DNA of 64,000 nt from Cyclina sinensis (GCA_012932295.1 JAAONU010000001.1:47217134-47281133); one strand, 5' to 3'. Counted from the stretch's first letter, positions 11,101 through 22,132 are shown. Program-made: numbers and translations. Notes: generated by a model from the letters alone, not told the origin.

Positions 11101-14100
11101 AAAACCATTTCTGCCATGTAACTTGTAAGTGACCTAAATGTTTAGAATCATTTAGACTCTGTTACTTCACAACCATTTGTCTTAGAGACTTCAAAATTCA
11201 TATAATGGTTGCACACATTGAGTGAATGACCCCTATTGGTTTTGGGATCAGTAAGTTAAAGGTAAAGGTCACAGTGACCTTAACATTGAAAACCATTTTG
11301 GCCATATAACTTGACAGTCTTTTGTTATAGAGACTTCAAACTTAATATTATGATTGCACACATTGAGTGGATGACCCCCTATACATTTTGGAATCAGTAT
11401 GTCAAATGTCAAGGTCACAGTGACTTAAATGTTTAGAATCATTTACACTCAGTTACTCAACAACCATTTTTCATAGAGACTTCAAAATTCATATAATGGT
11501 TGCACACATTGAGTGAATGACCCCTATTGATTTTGAGGTCAGTATGTCAGAGGTCAAAAAATGCAAAATTTAAAGCAAATCATTTAATTTCAAAGCCTAA
11601 TGTTTCCTCCCTTATATCACAAATGCACCATACATAGAAAAAACACCCTTCAGGCATATAATGCCCTGCCCAGCGGTGCTCTTGTTTTTTTGTTGTTTTT
11701 TTTTTTTGTCAAAAATATCTCACACACTTGGACTGGAAGCTGATGAAAAGATGTCAACTTTTCAAACAGTGAAGGAGAAAATAATTATACATTATTTCTA
11801 TTCAGTGAATTCTTGTGGTGATATAGAAAACAAATAAAATGTCTGCAGTCAGTGGAAATGTTGGTCTGTCACGTCTAACATACAAAGTTTGTGTCTTGAA
11901 CAAGTCTTTCACCTGATTCTCTCAAGGCTTTTCAAAGTTATTTTTGTTAGTGTTAGTTTAACTTACACATCTTTGTTCACCCAAACAACATACCTACTAT
12001 TGTTGCAGTGACTATTTAATCCCTTGCCGCATAGCGGGGAGGAGATTATAGGAATGGCCCTGTCTGTCTATCTGTCAGTCTGTCCATCCGCTCCATAACT
12101 TTTAAACTCATGGAAAGTTCTTAAAACAAGTTGACACAAATGATCACCATTATGAGATGATGTGCAGAGTGCAACAACCAGGTCGCTACCCCCAAGGTCA
12201 AGGTCACACTTAAAGGTCATATACAATAAAAGGCCACATTTTTGTCTGCTCCATTACTATTAAACTGCTTGAAAGTTTTTAAAATAACTTGGCACAGATG
12301 ATCACCATTATGAGACGATGTGCAGAGCGAAACAACCAGGTCACTACCCCCAAGGTCAGTGTAAAAAAGTCCACATTTCATGTCAGCTCCATAACTTTTA
12401 AAGCTGCCCATTTTCCTTAGAAATCATTATCCTATGTCATATTGGGAGGTCTCTCTTCACACTTGTTATCCATTCCAATGTTCTGTTGCAGCAGGGGATA
12501 TAGCTGTCCTTCAGACTGCCTTGTCTGGTTTATTTTGAACGATTGATTTATGACATAATTAAATTTATAATCGTAATTCTTTCATTTTGACTAACTGAAA
12601 ATTATTTTTAAAAAATTGTAGAACATTTGGCAGTGTTCTTGATGCAAACATCAAGACTTTTATCTTGTATTTATATCAGTCTTCTTTTTGATCACTTTGT
12701 TATCAGCATAGTTGCTCTGAATAAAAAGGTTTGTACATGTATACATGACAGACATGACTACAATAGAATAATGTTCCGCTAAATGCAGTCATGAATAGTT
12801 TGAAATCTAGTCATCTTCTTTGGAAATAATAATAATAAATTTCACTTAAGTCTTCTGGTTAGAAACAGAACGATGGAAATTTCAGCTTCTGTATTGATTT
12901 GGCAATTAAATTTTGGTTGATGTATTCTGTAATAGATGTAGCAAGGGAGGTAACTCAAGATGAAAGTTGTGTCAACACAACATTGGAAGGGTAATTTATA
13001 TTTGGATGTCTACATTTATTTTCAATACAGAAAGAAATTTTAACTCTGTGCCATTATTTATATCTCTGTCCTGTGGAAACTCAATTTTCTGTTGTAATTA
13101 AATAGGTACGTATAAAAAAAAATGCCTTAACAGTTTTGAAATGAAGCAGACAGTCTCACAATTATTACATATATTTTTGTTGCAATTTTGCTTATAGGGA
13201 GATATTTTGAAGAAACTTACAAGATTGACAACATACACAATTATTTCTTAGCTAGAATCTTATTCAAAACCCTTTATTAGTTTGCACCAGCCAATTTTTG
13301 ATAACTAGATCTGTCTGGACCATTTATATGTTGAAAGAAATTAAGTATTTGTCTGGTTTATCAGACAGCCTTGAGAGAGGACATTTTAATGACAGAAGTT
13401 TTTTTGTTTTGTTTTTTTTCAATTTTAAAGACTCTTGAAATGTCACTTTGTCTAAATCTGGTTTTCAGACAGAATACAGGTATTAAAAGTACTGTCTTGT
13501 ATTAATATTTGGCCTTCACCTTTTCACTGTTTTGTTGAAAGAACTCTTCCTTTATGTAGCAATCGTCTGGTATAATTTTTGTAACATCGGAACTACTGCA
13601 TTAAGATTTAAATTGACATAATGTGAAGAATTGTTTACATACCTGTACATCTATTTTTATTTTACTTACATGCATTGGTATTAAAATTTTCTCTGCAGTT
13701 TTAGGTCTCATCAGTAGCCCAGTGGTAAAAAGAATGTCAAGAATGAGAAGTTTATCAAGAGTGGAATACTTTCTTTATCTTGCTGTATTCTCACAACCTT
13801 AAATATCTACACTCCTCTGAATGGCATTGGTCAAACTGGCTAGTGGTACCAGTGAAAAAACTTCAGGTCTTCAGTATGATATACTAGAGAAAAAGTTGAT
13901 GGTAATTTGACAGAAATGTCCCAGATATTCATTGTTCCTGCTGGTACTTAAAAGTAGGGTTGAAAAACAGTTTTTACGAATTTTGTTGCTTACTAGAATT
14001 TGAATATAAACAATTCAAATTCACGGTGATAAAGGAAACTCTAGGCATAAAATATTCCAATATTAAGATTTTGCAGAACACTGGACAAAGAGATGACATA

Positions 14101-17100
14101 TGTTTGCTGTTTTCTTTATAGACAAGAAGATTGCATGGATATGAAAGGCATACAAGTGTCTACTGTGGATGCCTTTCAGGGCGGGGAACGTGATGTTATC
14201 ATTCTGTCGACTGTCAGGTCCCAGGCCTGTGGATTCATTGACAATGACAAGTGAGAATTTCTCCTTTTCTTTCAAACTGCCTTAAAAGATGTCATAGAGT
14301 AAACATGTGTGCCAAGTATAATGGGCTTTCCATATATTTCAGGGCTCTTTTACTTAAAAGACATATCTTGGCATCTTTTACTACAGACTGGCAAATTTTC
14401 CAATTTCATAAGAAATAAATTCAGAAGTGAATTTTAGAACAAATTCAAAATTTGTTAGATAGCAAGTGAGTTCATGAGTTAAATTGTTTGTAAAATGTTT
14501 TGCGACCAATTTTTGATAGAGTACAGTTGCTGCAGCTAACCCTAGAAAAATATGACTTAAGGTAGAAAGTATATTTTAATGTTGCAGAAAGTTATTGCTG
14601 TGATTCAGTCACATGTCAAGTTTCTTGTTTGTTTTAATTATTTTTTTCATGACATTATGATAAATGGTGTTGATATCTGAGCATAAAAAACAAAGTTTGA
14701 AATACATAGTTGATAGGGTTAATAGCATATGGTGTGCTTGTTAAAATACTTGTATTTGAATTTTATTGATAAGTGTGAAATAAAAATAACATAATAAAAA
14801 TAACATGTGACAGAGTATTACCATTCCCAATTCTAGTGGTTTTCCAGTCACGAATTTCTTACAATGTATACATGTATTCACTATCTCTGTTACTGGTACC
14901 TTTCTCAGTTTGAGTTAGAAAATACCATCTTTTTTTATTTCCAAAAATTATAAACACTTTCTTATTATTTCCAGTAATAAAAGAAATATAACAAAAATCA
15001 GCATTTCCTTTCAAACAGTTAGAGAAGATTTATTGCTCTTGAATTTTTATTAATTGTTAGAATAGTTAGAATATATGTATTTGAAAATAGTTCTTTAAAA
15101 AACAACAAGTTTCTGGCAGTTTTAATTTTGGTCTGGAAGTTAACACATGTTGACCAGTTAGTAGAAATACTGGTTTTGTAAGAAAGTGGATCAACTGATA
15201 TGTTACTTCCAGTAAATTGATAGTGTATTTTATTTCAGGAGAACAAATGTTGCCTTGACACGAGCAAAACATCACCTTCTCATAGTTGGCAACTTGAACA
15301 ATTTGTCCAGAAATGTACTGTGGTCCAAAGTTATACAGCATTGTAAATGTAAGTACATAGAAATCTGAGAGAATGAAATAGATTTCCAGCTTCATCAGCA
15401 TATATTGTTAACACTGTCTTTCCTTTGCAAAATAGATGCATGTAGTGGTAAGATGTAACTCACATCAGTTGATGTTTACAAAAGTTGCTGTTATCCTTTG
15501 CCTTAATAATTGGGGGCTGATATTGTCTCTCCTGCCTGTCCATTACAGTCTTTGGCTTGTTGCTTCATTCAGTAGAGTTGTTGCCCTTGACTTAGTAGAA
15601 AAAATCAATATTTAGAGCATCTTGTATTGCACATACAATACAAAGCAGCCAATTTTTATAGGAGTTTTACATGTTGCGAAATCTAGTGTTGGCAGAGTTA
15701 TCCCCTTGATGTAGTTTAGAAACAACATAGAGCATACAGTCTTAAGTTGCTTCACTGAATAACTTCACAGAAATGTTAAGTGCCATTTTAAAATTTTGCT
15801 CCTATGCTTTTGTGTTGGTGCGCACATTGAAAGCAGAGTTGTTGTAGTGACTGAATTGTAAAACAGCAAGTAAAGCATGAAATTATGTGTCTCAATGAAA
15901 CATCAGAGAAATGTTAGGTAGCAAATAGAGGGTTGGGTTGGAGGTATGGAAAACAATCTATTGATAAAAGGAGAAAAAAAAAGAAATAAACCATCAAAAA
16001 TATTTGCTTTTTAAAAAAAGGCAGTTATTGTAACAGTGGTCACCAGAACTATTAAGAAATCTCATTAATAAGAGAATGTATTTAGTCTGCATTTGTTTTG
16101 CAGGAAAAATACATGATATATCTGGAAAATATATAACCCAGTTAAAAACAAATCTGCTGTGTAAGAATTATTAATGGTAATGAACTTTTAGGTAATGTTA
16201 AATGTCAGTCTATCTGTCCTGATTTTCTGTTAATGATACTTTGTTGTATCATAGTTCTGCAACCATGAACAACCTGTTCAGTCACTCAACATGGATTTTA
16301 TAGGTTATAAAAATGGTATCCAGTCTGCTGATGAGGCAAGGCACAGTCTGGAAAAGTATCTTGATGAAATGAAAGAAAATGAAACCAGTCATGCAAGTGA
16401 AAACAGAAAACCAGGCAACTCTCAGAGCAGTACTGCCAGTGAGAAACCAACAAGGTATTTAGAAGTTCTAATCCTGCCTTCTGGTTTTTATCATCACTTG
16501 TCAGATGCTTGCTTCTTAAGAAATAAGAGGCTAGGGGCAGAAAAACATAAACTTTTTAGTTACTGTTCTGAGGTGATGTTCTTCATTGACATAAATGACT
16601 TAAAGCTCAAGATGCAGAAATATCATTCTCTACATCTGTTATTAAAATATATGGAATTTTTTTATAGAGCTACATTGATCATAAGGTCAGAACAACATAA
16701 ATTTAAAAACCAGAATCATACTTAAATCATTTGTCAAGATAAAACTTCAAGTTTTGAGAAGCTATTCATAACATGCAAGATCAAAAATAAATGTTCCTTA
16801 ATTTCAGGAAAGGTAAAAAACAAAGAAAGCGAAAACTATCAGAGAGTGAAATTGATGATGCAAGTCTTGGAAATGCATGTTATAAAAGAAATTCAGTCAG
16901 AAAAGTTACAAAAAGAACCAAGAAGTGCAATAATTTGGATAATAGAATGGATGATGTTTTTGATAATGATTTTGACAATGAAACAATGGACAGTATGTTT
17001 GATGAAGACTTTGAAGAAGATGGAGAAGACATATCTGATGGTGGAAGTGTTTGTAGTAAACCGTTATCTTTGTCTGATACTCAAGGTAAGATGAAGTTCA

Positions 17101-17720
17101 TACTTATAATAGTTAAAGTCATTGATGAGATACAAGCAACTGTTTACACAGGTACGGTCTGCTTTTAAATAGTAGCTAAATTTTACTTTGGTATTTCTTC
17201 TTATAAATACAAAATTACAAAAGGAACACTAAAAGATTACGTGACTGCAAGTCGTTCGGTACCTGTTTTAGTAGTTTGTTACTCAGAAAGCCTGATATTC
17301 ATAATAATTGGTAAGACTGGAAATGGTCAGGTAAAGATAAAGGGAGATAATAACATTATTACTTTAATATTTGTCATCATAAAATTTGGCTAAATCTTGA
17401 AGTTCTGTATCTACCTGCAACCATTCAGACACATTTATGGTCCAGAGGTATTAGGCCCAAAAACTCTCACAAAGTCATACTGTGAGATTGCATTAATAGA
17501 GTGTTTTCAAGCCATATACCTGTAACCAAATTTATATACAAAATATATTACTTTTTCAGAAGATGATCAGCTGTCAGCAGTAAGCACTGGCAGCTGTCAG
17601 CCAAGTAGTCAGATCAGGAAGCGACCAAGACATGTGACAAAATTGAATAATCTTATGTTTGATTCAGACTTAGATAATACAGACGAGGGAGATGATTTGC
17701 CTGCATTCATCTGTGATTAG
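5110..17720 (+). CDS. ZGRF1: ZGRF1-type SF1 DNA helicase, C-terminal eight coding exons (5' part outside window)
   Basis: Exons 5110-5193, 8969-9097, 10616-10821, 14122-14250, 15239-15348, 16304-16454, 16808-17085 and 17560-17720 join in phase across GT-AG introns and give 415 residues ending at TAG 17718-17720. They cover the second RecA-like domain of a UPF1/DNA2-like helicase. The QL of motif III is followed by LRTQYRCHP (motif IV), STVDAFQG-E-DVI (motif V) and NVALTRAKHHLLIVGN (motif VI). The run TIQG-A-NGLEQT-FDRL after motif III is what points to ZGRF1 rather than DNA2 or SETX. Known role: ZGRF1 is a nuclear 5'-3' helicase working with RAD51 in homologous recombination and interstrand-crosslink repair. 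The GRF zinc finger and motifs I-II must lie upstream of the window. The tail (exons 6-8) is lysine/arginine-rich and then very acidic, unlike the core. AATAAA at 18,020 fits as its poly(A) signal. Confidence 0.9.
5811..6484. mobile_element. Fold-back (large inverted-repeat) element built from GGACAAAATCCCCTTC motifs
   Basis: The left arm (5,811-5,942) holds six copies of a motif like GGACAWAATCCCCTTC. The right arm (6,320-6,484) holds six copies of its reverse complement, in mirrored order with matching spacers, including the shared CCTCCATGGGTGGACATAAT. The loop of about 380 bases is AT-rich and non-coding. The outer ends read TGACATAATCCCC and GGGGATTTTGTCTGACA. The architecture fits a fold-back or MITE-like DNA transposon; no transposase is present. 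Confidence 0.75.
7025..8300 (+). repeat. Tandem block with GTCGTGTCCGCTCTATAAAT units
   Basis: After a poly-G stretch and a GTCC microsatellite (7,080-7,110), units begin with GTGTCCGCTCTATAAATC at about 7,118, 7,286, 7,636 and 7,981. Each contains TTCTTCAAACTT, AATGTTCACCTCAACAAGG, GTGCAGAACCCATGTT and AAGGTCAAGGTCACACTTGA. Open frames here are by-products of the repeat. Related sequence runs on, degraded, to about 8,560. The reverse-oriented block at 44,270-45,180 belongs to the same superfamily (shared TCCGCTCTRTA and GTGACCTTGACCTT phrases). Confidence 0.7.
8969..9097 (+). CDS. ZGRF1: ZGRF1-type exon: helicase motif IV
   Basis: Acceptor TTTAACAG and donor GTAAGA, 43 codons, phase 0 at both ends. 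It carries LLRTQYRCHPDISAVAN, the QYR motif that contacts ATP in SF1B helicases, then ANKLFYGGML. Confidence 0.92.
9297..9350. repeat. Dispersed hairpin repeat (AGTGCAGACC ... GGTCTGCACT)
   Basis: The arms AGTGCAGACCATGATCAG and CTGATCCTGGTCTGCACT pair with few mismatches around an 18-base loop. The flank GGTCGCAAAGGCAGA and the nearby GTTAGGGTTA look like the same family. Partial copies are at about 47,605 (TGCAGACCATGATCAGACT) and 40,505-40,560. Confidence 0.55.
10000..10350 (-). repeat. Copy of the CAAGAGCCAC tandem-repeat family
   Basis: Read on the minus strand it starts with CAAGAGCCACTGCAAGAGG, then TTCTTATTTTCAAATTAATG and CAGAGGAAGCATGTTGTGAT, followed by units with TGACCTTGAAGGTCAAGG. 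The same head occurs at 54,926 and 59,440 on the plus strand. Confidence 0.6.
10616..10821 (+). CDS. ZGRF1: ZGRF1-type exon: RecA2 core
   Basis: Acceptor CCCAG and donor GTAAGC, ending in phase 2. It reads from EILPTICYYDVERG through YYNEREAQFVV to VGVITLYRSQMARISDLL, the strand-helix block with the conserved ITLYRSQ segment. Confidence 0.92.
10885..11690 (+). repeat. Tandem block, unit about 165 bp, with TATCCCCGAAGGGAGCATA head
   Basis: The head ATATCCCCGAAGGGAGCATA and a CGTCCGTCTGTCCATCC stretch precede units containing TTGCACACATTGAGTG, ATGACCCCTATTGATTTTG, AAGGTCAAGGTCACA and AACCATTT. It closes with GCCCAGCGGTGCTCTTGTTT. Typical bivalve repeat layout. Confidence 0.65.
12030..12420 (+). 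repeat. Short tandem block with CCGCATAGCGGGGAGGAGAT head
   Basis: A small inverted head (CCGCATAGCGG) and a CTGTCTGTCTATCTGTC stretch precede two units of about 160 bases. The units share TCCATAACTTTTAAACT, GATCACCATTATGAGA, GATGTGCAGAG and CCCCCAAGGTCA. Probably truncated. Confidence 0.6.
14122..14250 (+). CDS. ZGRF1: ZGRF1-type exon: helicase motif V
   Basis: Acceptor TTTATAG and donor GTGAGA. It encodes IQVSTVDAFQGGERDVIIL, the classic motif V of UPF1-like helicases, then STVRSQACGFIDND. Confidence 0.93.
14251..15238 (+). other. ZGRF1: Intron of the ZGRF1-type gene, no further feature
   Basis: AT-rich, with neither repeats nor coding signal that I recognise. It ends in a good polypyrimidine tract before TATTTCAG. 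Confidence 0.75.
15239..15348 (+). CDS. ZGRF1: ZGRF1-type exon: helicase motif VI
   Basis: Acceptor TATTTCAG and donor GTAAGT. It encodes RTNVALTRAKHHLLIVGNL, motif VI with the arginine finger, and WSKVIQHCK. It ends in phase 1, which fixes the next acceptor at 16,303. Confidence 0.93.
15349..16303 (+). other. ZGRF1: Intron of the ZGRF1-type gene, no further feature
   Basis: No recognisable feature. The alternative acceptors at 16,254 and 16,281 were tested; both give a stop within about ten codons in the phase that exon 15239-15348 imposes. Confidence 0.7.
16304..16454 (+). CDS. ZGRF1: ZGRF1-type exon: start of C-terminal tail
   Basis: The acceptor is the TTTTATAG ending at 16,303; it is the only nearby AG that keeps the frame open from exon 5. 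The open frame that starts at the ATG at 16,291 is therefore mostly real exon but not a gene start. The encoded segment has a helix-like SADEARHSLEKYLDEMKENE followed by a serine/threonine-rich stretch. Confidence 0.8.
16808..17085 (+). CDS. ZGRF1: ZGRF1-type exon: basic then acidic tail
   Basis: Acceptor ATTTCAG and donor GTAAGA. The first part (GKKQRKRKLSE) resembles a nuclear localisation signal. A strongly acidic run follows, with VFDNDFDN and FDEDFEEDGED. It joins the previous and next exons in phase. Confidence 0.82.
17560..17720 (+). CDS. ZGRF1: ZGRF1-type terminal coding exon
   Basis: Acceptor CTTTTTCAG; it ends LPAFICD then TAG at 17,718-17,720. It repeats the pattern of the previous exon, with basic KRPRHVTKLNNL followed by acidic DSDLDNTDEGDD. 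Confidence 0.85.
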
Positions 17721-18019
17721 TTATAGGAAAATTGCTTTAGATAACCTAGGATTAGTGTGATAAAACTATGATAAGTATTGAGAATTTCTGGTGAAAGAGA
17801 TTGTTTTCAGATCAGTTGTGTTGTAGAAACTGTGATAATTTTATTTACTGGCTAAATACTTTTTTTCATTGAAATAATTATTCATTTTTTGAATCTCTAA
17901 TTTAGCACAAGCCACTTGGCTGAAAGCCACTTTGAACCTTTGTTGTTTGTTATATTTTATGGCATTTTTATAAGAAATTTTGATCTACATGTGCTGTTAA
18001 ATAATTATGATATCTGATG

Positions 18020-18025
18020 AATAAA
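18020..18025 (+). promoter_or_regulatory. ZGRF1: Polyadenylation signal of the ZGRF1-type gene
   Basis: Canonical AATAAA 300 bases after the stop codon, in an AT-rich 3' UTR. Confidence 0.6.
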
Positions 18026-18555
18026 CTATTCTACAAATATTTACATTTTCTTCAGTTTAACTACTCTTCATTGTGGTTGACTCCCTGTGTAAAACTCCAT
18101 TTATTGGCTTATCTTTAGGATTATTATAGGGATTTTAACAATTCTGTAGAGAAATCTTAGCCTGTATAAAAAGGTTAGGTCCATTTTAGGAAGGAGGAGA
18201 AGGTAACAAAGAAGACTTCATTACTTGTTTCACAGCTTGTTTATATTAATATGGCTAGGACGCTGACCAAATCATATTTTAAGCTCCTTTGATGATTTTC
18301 AGAATTTAATCTTAGTTCTGCTAATCATTTCAGCATAAGTCAAGGTAAAGGCAATAATGAATAGAAATTTATGTAAAACTAGTAATGTATTCAAAGGACA
18401 CTGATGCCCCTATTTCTTGCATCTGTCACAGAAGCATGATAACAATATAATGTATTAAGTAAATTTGTTTGTGATAATATTTAAAAGTATGGAGAAGTTT
18501 AGATTTCACAGTGAAATAAATGTGCTGTTAATTAGATAACAGTTTTGACAGAAAT
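18026..18555. other. Intergenic, nothing recognised
   Basis: AT-rich sequence after the helicase gene. I see no open frame with family features and no repeat signature. Confidence 0.6.
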
Positions 18556-18559
18556 AATA

Positions 18560-19080
18560 CCAAACAAAAACAAGGCTGACACTTTGACTGACCTTTGATC
18601 TAAAAAGCAACAGGATTCATCTGCTGGTGATGCCCAATGTCCCTAGCCAGTTTTGTGTACCTAGGCCAGTGTTCCCCAGTTATTAATTGGACAAGTAGTT
18701 TTAACATACTGTCATTCTGACTTTGACCTTTTACCTAATAGCCTCAAATTCAATATGGTCATCTACTGTAATGCCAAATAACCCTATGAAGTTTCATGAA
18801 CCTAGGTCCAAACATTTGCCTGTTACTGAGTGATAGGACAAGGATTTTGCACTGGTGGCAACTGTGACCTTAGATCTAGTGACCATAAAACCAATAGGAG
18901 ACATCTGCTGGTCATGCCCAATAGAACTTTAAAGTTTCATGAACCTAGGTCCAAGCATTTGCCAGTTACTGAGTGATAAGACAAGGAATTTGCACAGGTG
19001 GCATAAACCAATAGGAGACATTTGCTGGTCATGACTAAGAACTATAAGTTTCAAGAACATAGGCCCAAACCTGTGCTAGT
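18560..19080 (+). repeat. Tandem block, unit about 120-150 bp
   Basis: Four diverged units share the phrases GACATCTGCTGGTCATGCCC, AAGTTTCATGAACCTAGGTC, CCAGTTACTGAGTGATA and GACAAGGA. No head or tail signature is preserved. Confidence 0.6.
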
Positions 19081-19089
19081 TATTGATCA

Positions 19090-19931
19090 AACAAAATGAT
19101 TGGACTTCTCGAGGGTGCTTGATGGTTGAAAATTAAAAAACATTGGCTCACAAACATGTAAACAGCCCACCACATGTAGCCACAGGATTAAGTAGCTATA
19201 ACTCCATTTACTTGACTGTGTATGAACATACATCAGCACATGAACTTTTGTCAGATGTTTTATTCCCCCAGTGATAGCTACACAATAGTTAGGCATTCAA
19301 AGTGACAGATATGCAACAGTTAGGCATTCTATGTGCCCTTACACAAACCAAATCCCTATGAATGTTGACTATTTACAAAGGTAGCAAGGTTGACTGGGCT
19401 GACCATAAAATAATTGTTTGGAGATTCCCCAAAGACAAATGAAAATCACAACTATTCAGTTATTTTCTTTCAATTTCTAAGAGTCAAAAAAATCTTTTTT
19501 GAATGTCAAATCATTGTGTAGCATTTTATATCTTAGAAAAAATAAATAGAATATACTACCTATCTACCAAGCTGTAAAATTCTGGGTCAAGAAACTCAAT
19601 CAAAACATTTCAAGGTCAGCTTTGGTATGTCTTGAAAAAATGTGAATGCTCCCTCTTAAAAAACACCTTGTTCTTTCAACATAATATTTTTCTGGAATAT
19701 CACTACTTTGTTCGGGACCTATAAATAAGAAATAGCAACATCTACTTTAAGAAGTGCATGCAGTGTTCAGGTATTTAAATCAAATCAATCTTACGTAAAT
19801 ATATATGTGAAGGTTGGAGATATTTAAAAAAATTAAGCATATTTTTCCCTATCTCAAATAAACTGAAGACAAACACATGAAATATATATAAACAACAGGT
19901 TTAAACTGGCATGTATCTTTATCACAAAATA
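19090..19931. other. Intergenic, nothing recognised
   Basis: Between a tandem block and the Tc1 element. AT-rich; the short minus-strand frame at about 19,087-19,296 has no family features. Confidence 0.5.
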
Positions 19932-21434
19932 CACTGTTCACAAAAAGTAGGGGATATTATGTTATTTTCTTACGATATGGGAAACCTACTCTTTATAGGC
20001 AATCATCTTGATATTTCTACAATGGTCTTTCATGTGTAGATAGCATGGTCACTAAAGTATAGAAATCTCTTTCAAATTTGTGCTGAACGTGAAACTTTAA
20101 GACATGAGGGTTAGTACGCAGATTTTAACATTGACTGAAATCATGGTAATTGTGACTTTAGTTGAGCAACACTTCAGAATATTGTGTTGTGTAGATGTCA
20201 AACACAAATTCACAATCAAATTTGCAGCTGGAATTATGAGACGTCTAATGAAATGTCAACGTTAGCGGGTCATTTATATGCTCCAGACCTGAAGTACACA
20301 GGTTGCAGCTGACTTGAATGTTTCACAGTCCATTGTCTGTCGATTGTGATCACGCTATCATGTAATTGTTATCCAAAGAAGTGGAGGACCAAGATGTACT
20401 GACGACCGCCATGTTGTTAATCAAGCTTTCTGTAACAGAGCATTGATGGCCACAACCTTCAGCAACTCCTTCGACACGTCAGAGGGGTCAGTGTCTCGAG
20501 ACAATTAGAAATCGCCTTCAGTCTGATGGTCTTAACGCTAGGTGCCCTCAAGTGGTCTTGCCATTGTCAGCAAGGCATCGTCATGAACATTTTGGCATGG
20601 TGTAGACAGCAGCGTCTGTGGAATATTAACTGGTGCTCACATGTGATGTTCAGTGATGAATCCAGATTCAACCTAGACTTTCATGATGGTTGAAGAAGAG
20701 TTTGGTGTCGCCAAGGTGAGCGTTTTACAGACGCTGCTTGGGTTGCCCACAACCGATTGGGGGTGGGTCCATTATGATGTGGGGTGGCATCACTATGCCT
20801 GCAAGAACACAGCTACATGTGTGCCATGGCAGTCTGACTGGCCAGTACTACCGTGACAACATTTTGGTTCTGCATGTTGTCCTGTTTGCTCAACATCATG
20901 GCCAAGAATTCATCTTCCAGGATGATAACGCTAGGGCACATGGGGCCAGACTTGTCACTCAATTCCTGGAAAAGCAACATATCTGTACTTTACCATGGCC
21001 AGCGATGAACCCGGACTTATCACCTATGGAGCATTTGGGACATTCTTGGAAAATGTGTCCAAAGATGTGATGCTCAACCCAGAACATTACGGGAGTTCGG
21101 TGCGGGGCTGTAGGAAGAGTGGGACAGAATCCTGCTGCACACCATCAGTCGTCTTATTGGGAGTATGAGACGTTCTTGCATAATTTGATGCGACAACAGA
21201 GGTGGTCCAACACGTTACTTAGGGGCAATGAGGGCATGTGAAAATGATGACGTTGTCCTAATGACTTTGAACGCTGTTTAAAGTACCTAAAGGTGTCATG
21301 AAGACGTGAAATTTTTTATTAAAATGTGAAAATGAATTTGTTAAATTGATTAAATAAACATCAAAAAGTAAGGGCTTTCTTGATAATACAATAACAATAT
21401 TAGCTACAATAACCCCTACTTTTTGTGAACAGTA
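19932..21434 (+). mobile_element. Tc1-type DNA transposon, 1.5 kb, inactive
   Basis: The left end CACTGTTCACAAAAAGTAGG and the right end (reverse complement TACTGTTCACAAAAAGTAGG) match in 19 of 20 bases and continue GG. Both are bordered by TA, the Tc1/mariner target (TA at 19,930-19,931 and 21,435-21,436). A broken transposase lies between them. Length and ends fit a full-size Tc1 element. The ends are far better preserved than the gene, which could mean recent mobilisation in trans or simple chance. Confidence 0.9.
20210..21240 (+). pseudogene. Tc1 transposase pseudogene
   Basis: Recognisable pieces in order: an N-terminal helix-turn-helix remnant (about 20,300-20,400), the first catalytic D in FSDESRF (about 20,650), VWCRQGERF, GGGSIMMWGGI (about 20,757), the second D in QDDNARAHGARL (about 20,920), and WPAMNPDLSPMEH with the third acidic residue (about 21,000). 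An in-frame stop after FHDG and a shift of frame before GGGSIMMWGG break it, as do further stops. Intact Tc1 transposases are about 340 residues; here the longest clean stretch is about 110. It cannot encode an active enzyme. Confidence 0.88.
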
Positions 21435-21598
21435 TATTTTTGCTAAACTAGGCATTTATATAAAGATGAGCTTTGACAATCGATACAAAGTCTCAGAACA
21501 TAGTAGTCTTAAATTTAGCACATCTTTATTAGTGTATGTGGAACACTATGAGCAGCTGATTGAATTGTATGTAGTTTCACTCCATTGATGTGTTATAT

Positions 21599-22132
21599 AA
21601 CAAGAGGGCCATGATGGCCCTGGATCGCTCACCTGAGTACTTTGGCTGTAGGTTTGCTTTATTTGGTATGCAGCATTGTCTAGTGGACCTCTACCTAGTT
21701 TGTTTGAAAAATGTCCCTGGGGTCACTATTGGCCCCGCCCGACGGGTCACAAGTTTTAAATAGCAATATAGAAAAAAATCTTTAAAAATCTTCTTGTCTG
21801 GAACCACAAGGCCTAGAATTTTAAAAATTACTGTACCTCATAGAGCCTTCATTTATAGACCAATATCTTTGATATTCAGTATATAGGTTCCTTGCATAGA
21901 TGTCTACCCATGGGTAGGGTTTGAGGTCACAGGGTCAAGGTCAAGGTCACCATAGCTTATAATAGATATTTCTACTTTCTGTCATAGAGCTTTTATTTAT
22001 TGACTGATATTTTACATATTTGGTTTGTAGGCACTTACAAATTTTCAATTAAAAAATGAAATACTGCTTAACAGCAAACCTACAGCCAAAGTACTCAGGT
22101 GAGCGATCCAGGGCCATCATGGCCCTCTTGTT
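21599..22132. mobile_element. MITE-like element with 59-bp terminal inverted repeats
   Basis: The left end AACAAGAGGGCCATGATGGC continues to GGCTGTAGGTTTGCT at 21,658. It is repeated almost perfectly in reverse complement from 22,073 to 22,132. The first 20 bases of each end are themselves palindromic (AGGGCCATSATGGCCCT). The interior is non-coding apart from a GGTCAAGGTCAAGGTCAC run near 21,935. No transposase. Confidence 0.7.

Larger units (their letters stand above)
10822..14121 (+). other. ZGRF1: Intron of the ZGRF1-type gene
   Basis: Two repeat blocks occupy 10,885-11,690 and 12,030-12,420. The stretch 12,430-14,120 is AT-rich. I see no exon, RNA gene or element end in it that I would defend. 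Confidence 0.75.

Noticed and set aside
16291..16725. Open frame starting at ATG 16,291 as a separate gene
   Set aside because: Its first part is the helicase exon 16,304-16,454 reached by a phase-compatible acceptor; the rest runs past a GTATTT donor into intron.
20738..21070. Intact transposase gene
   Set aside because: Only the C-terminal third is in one frame. The first catalytic aspartate is in another frame and is followed by a stop.
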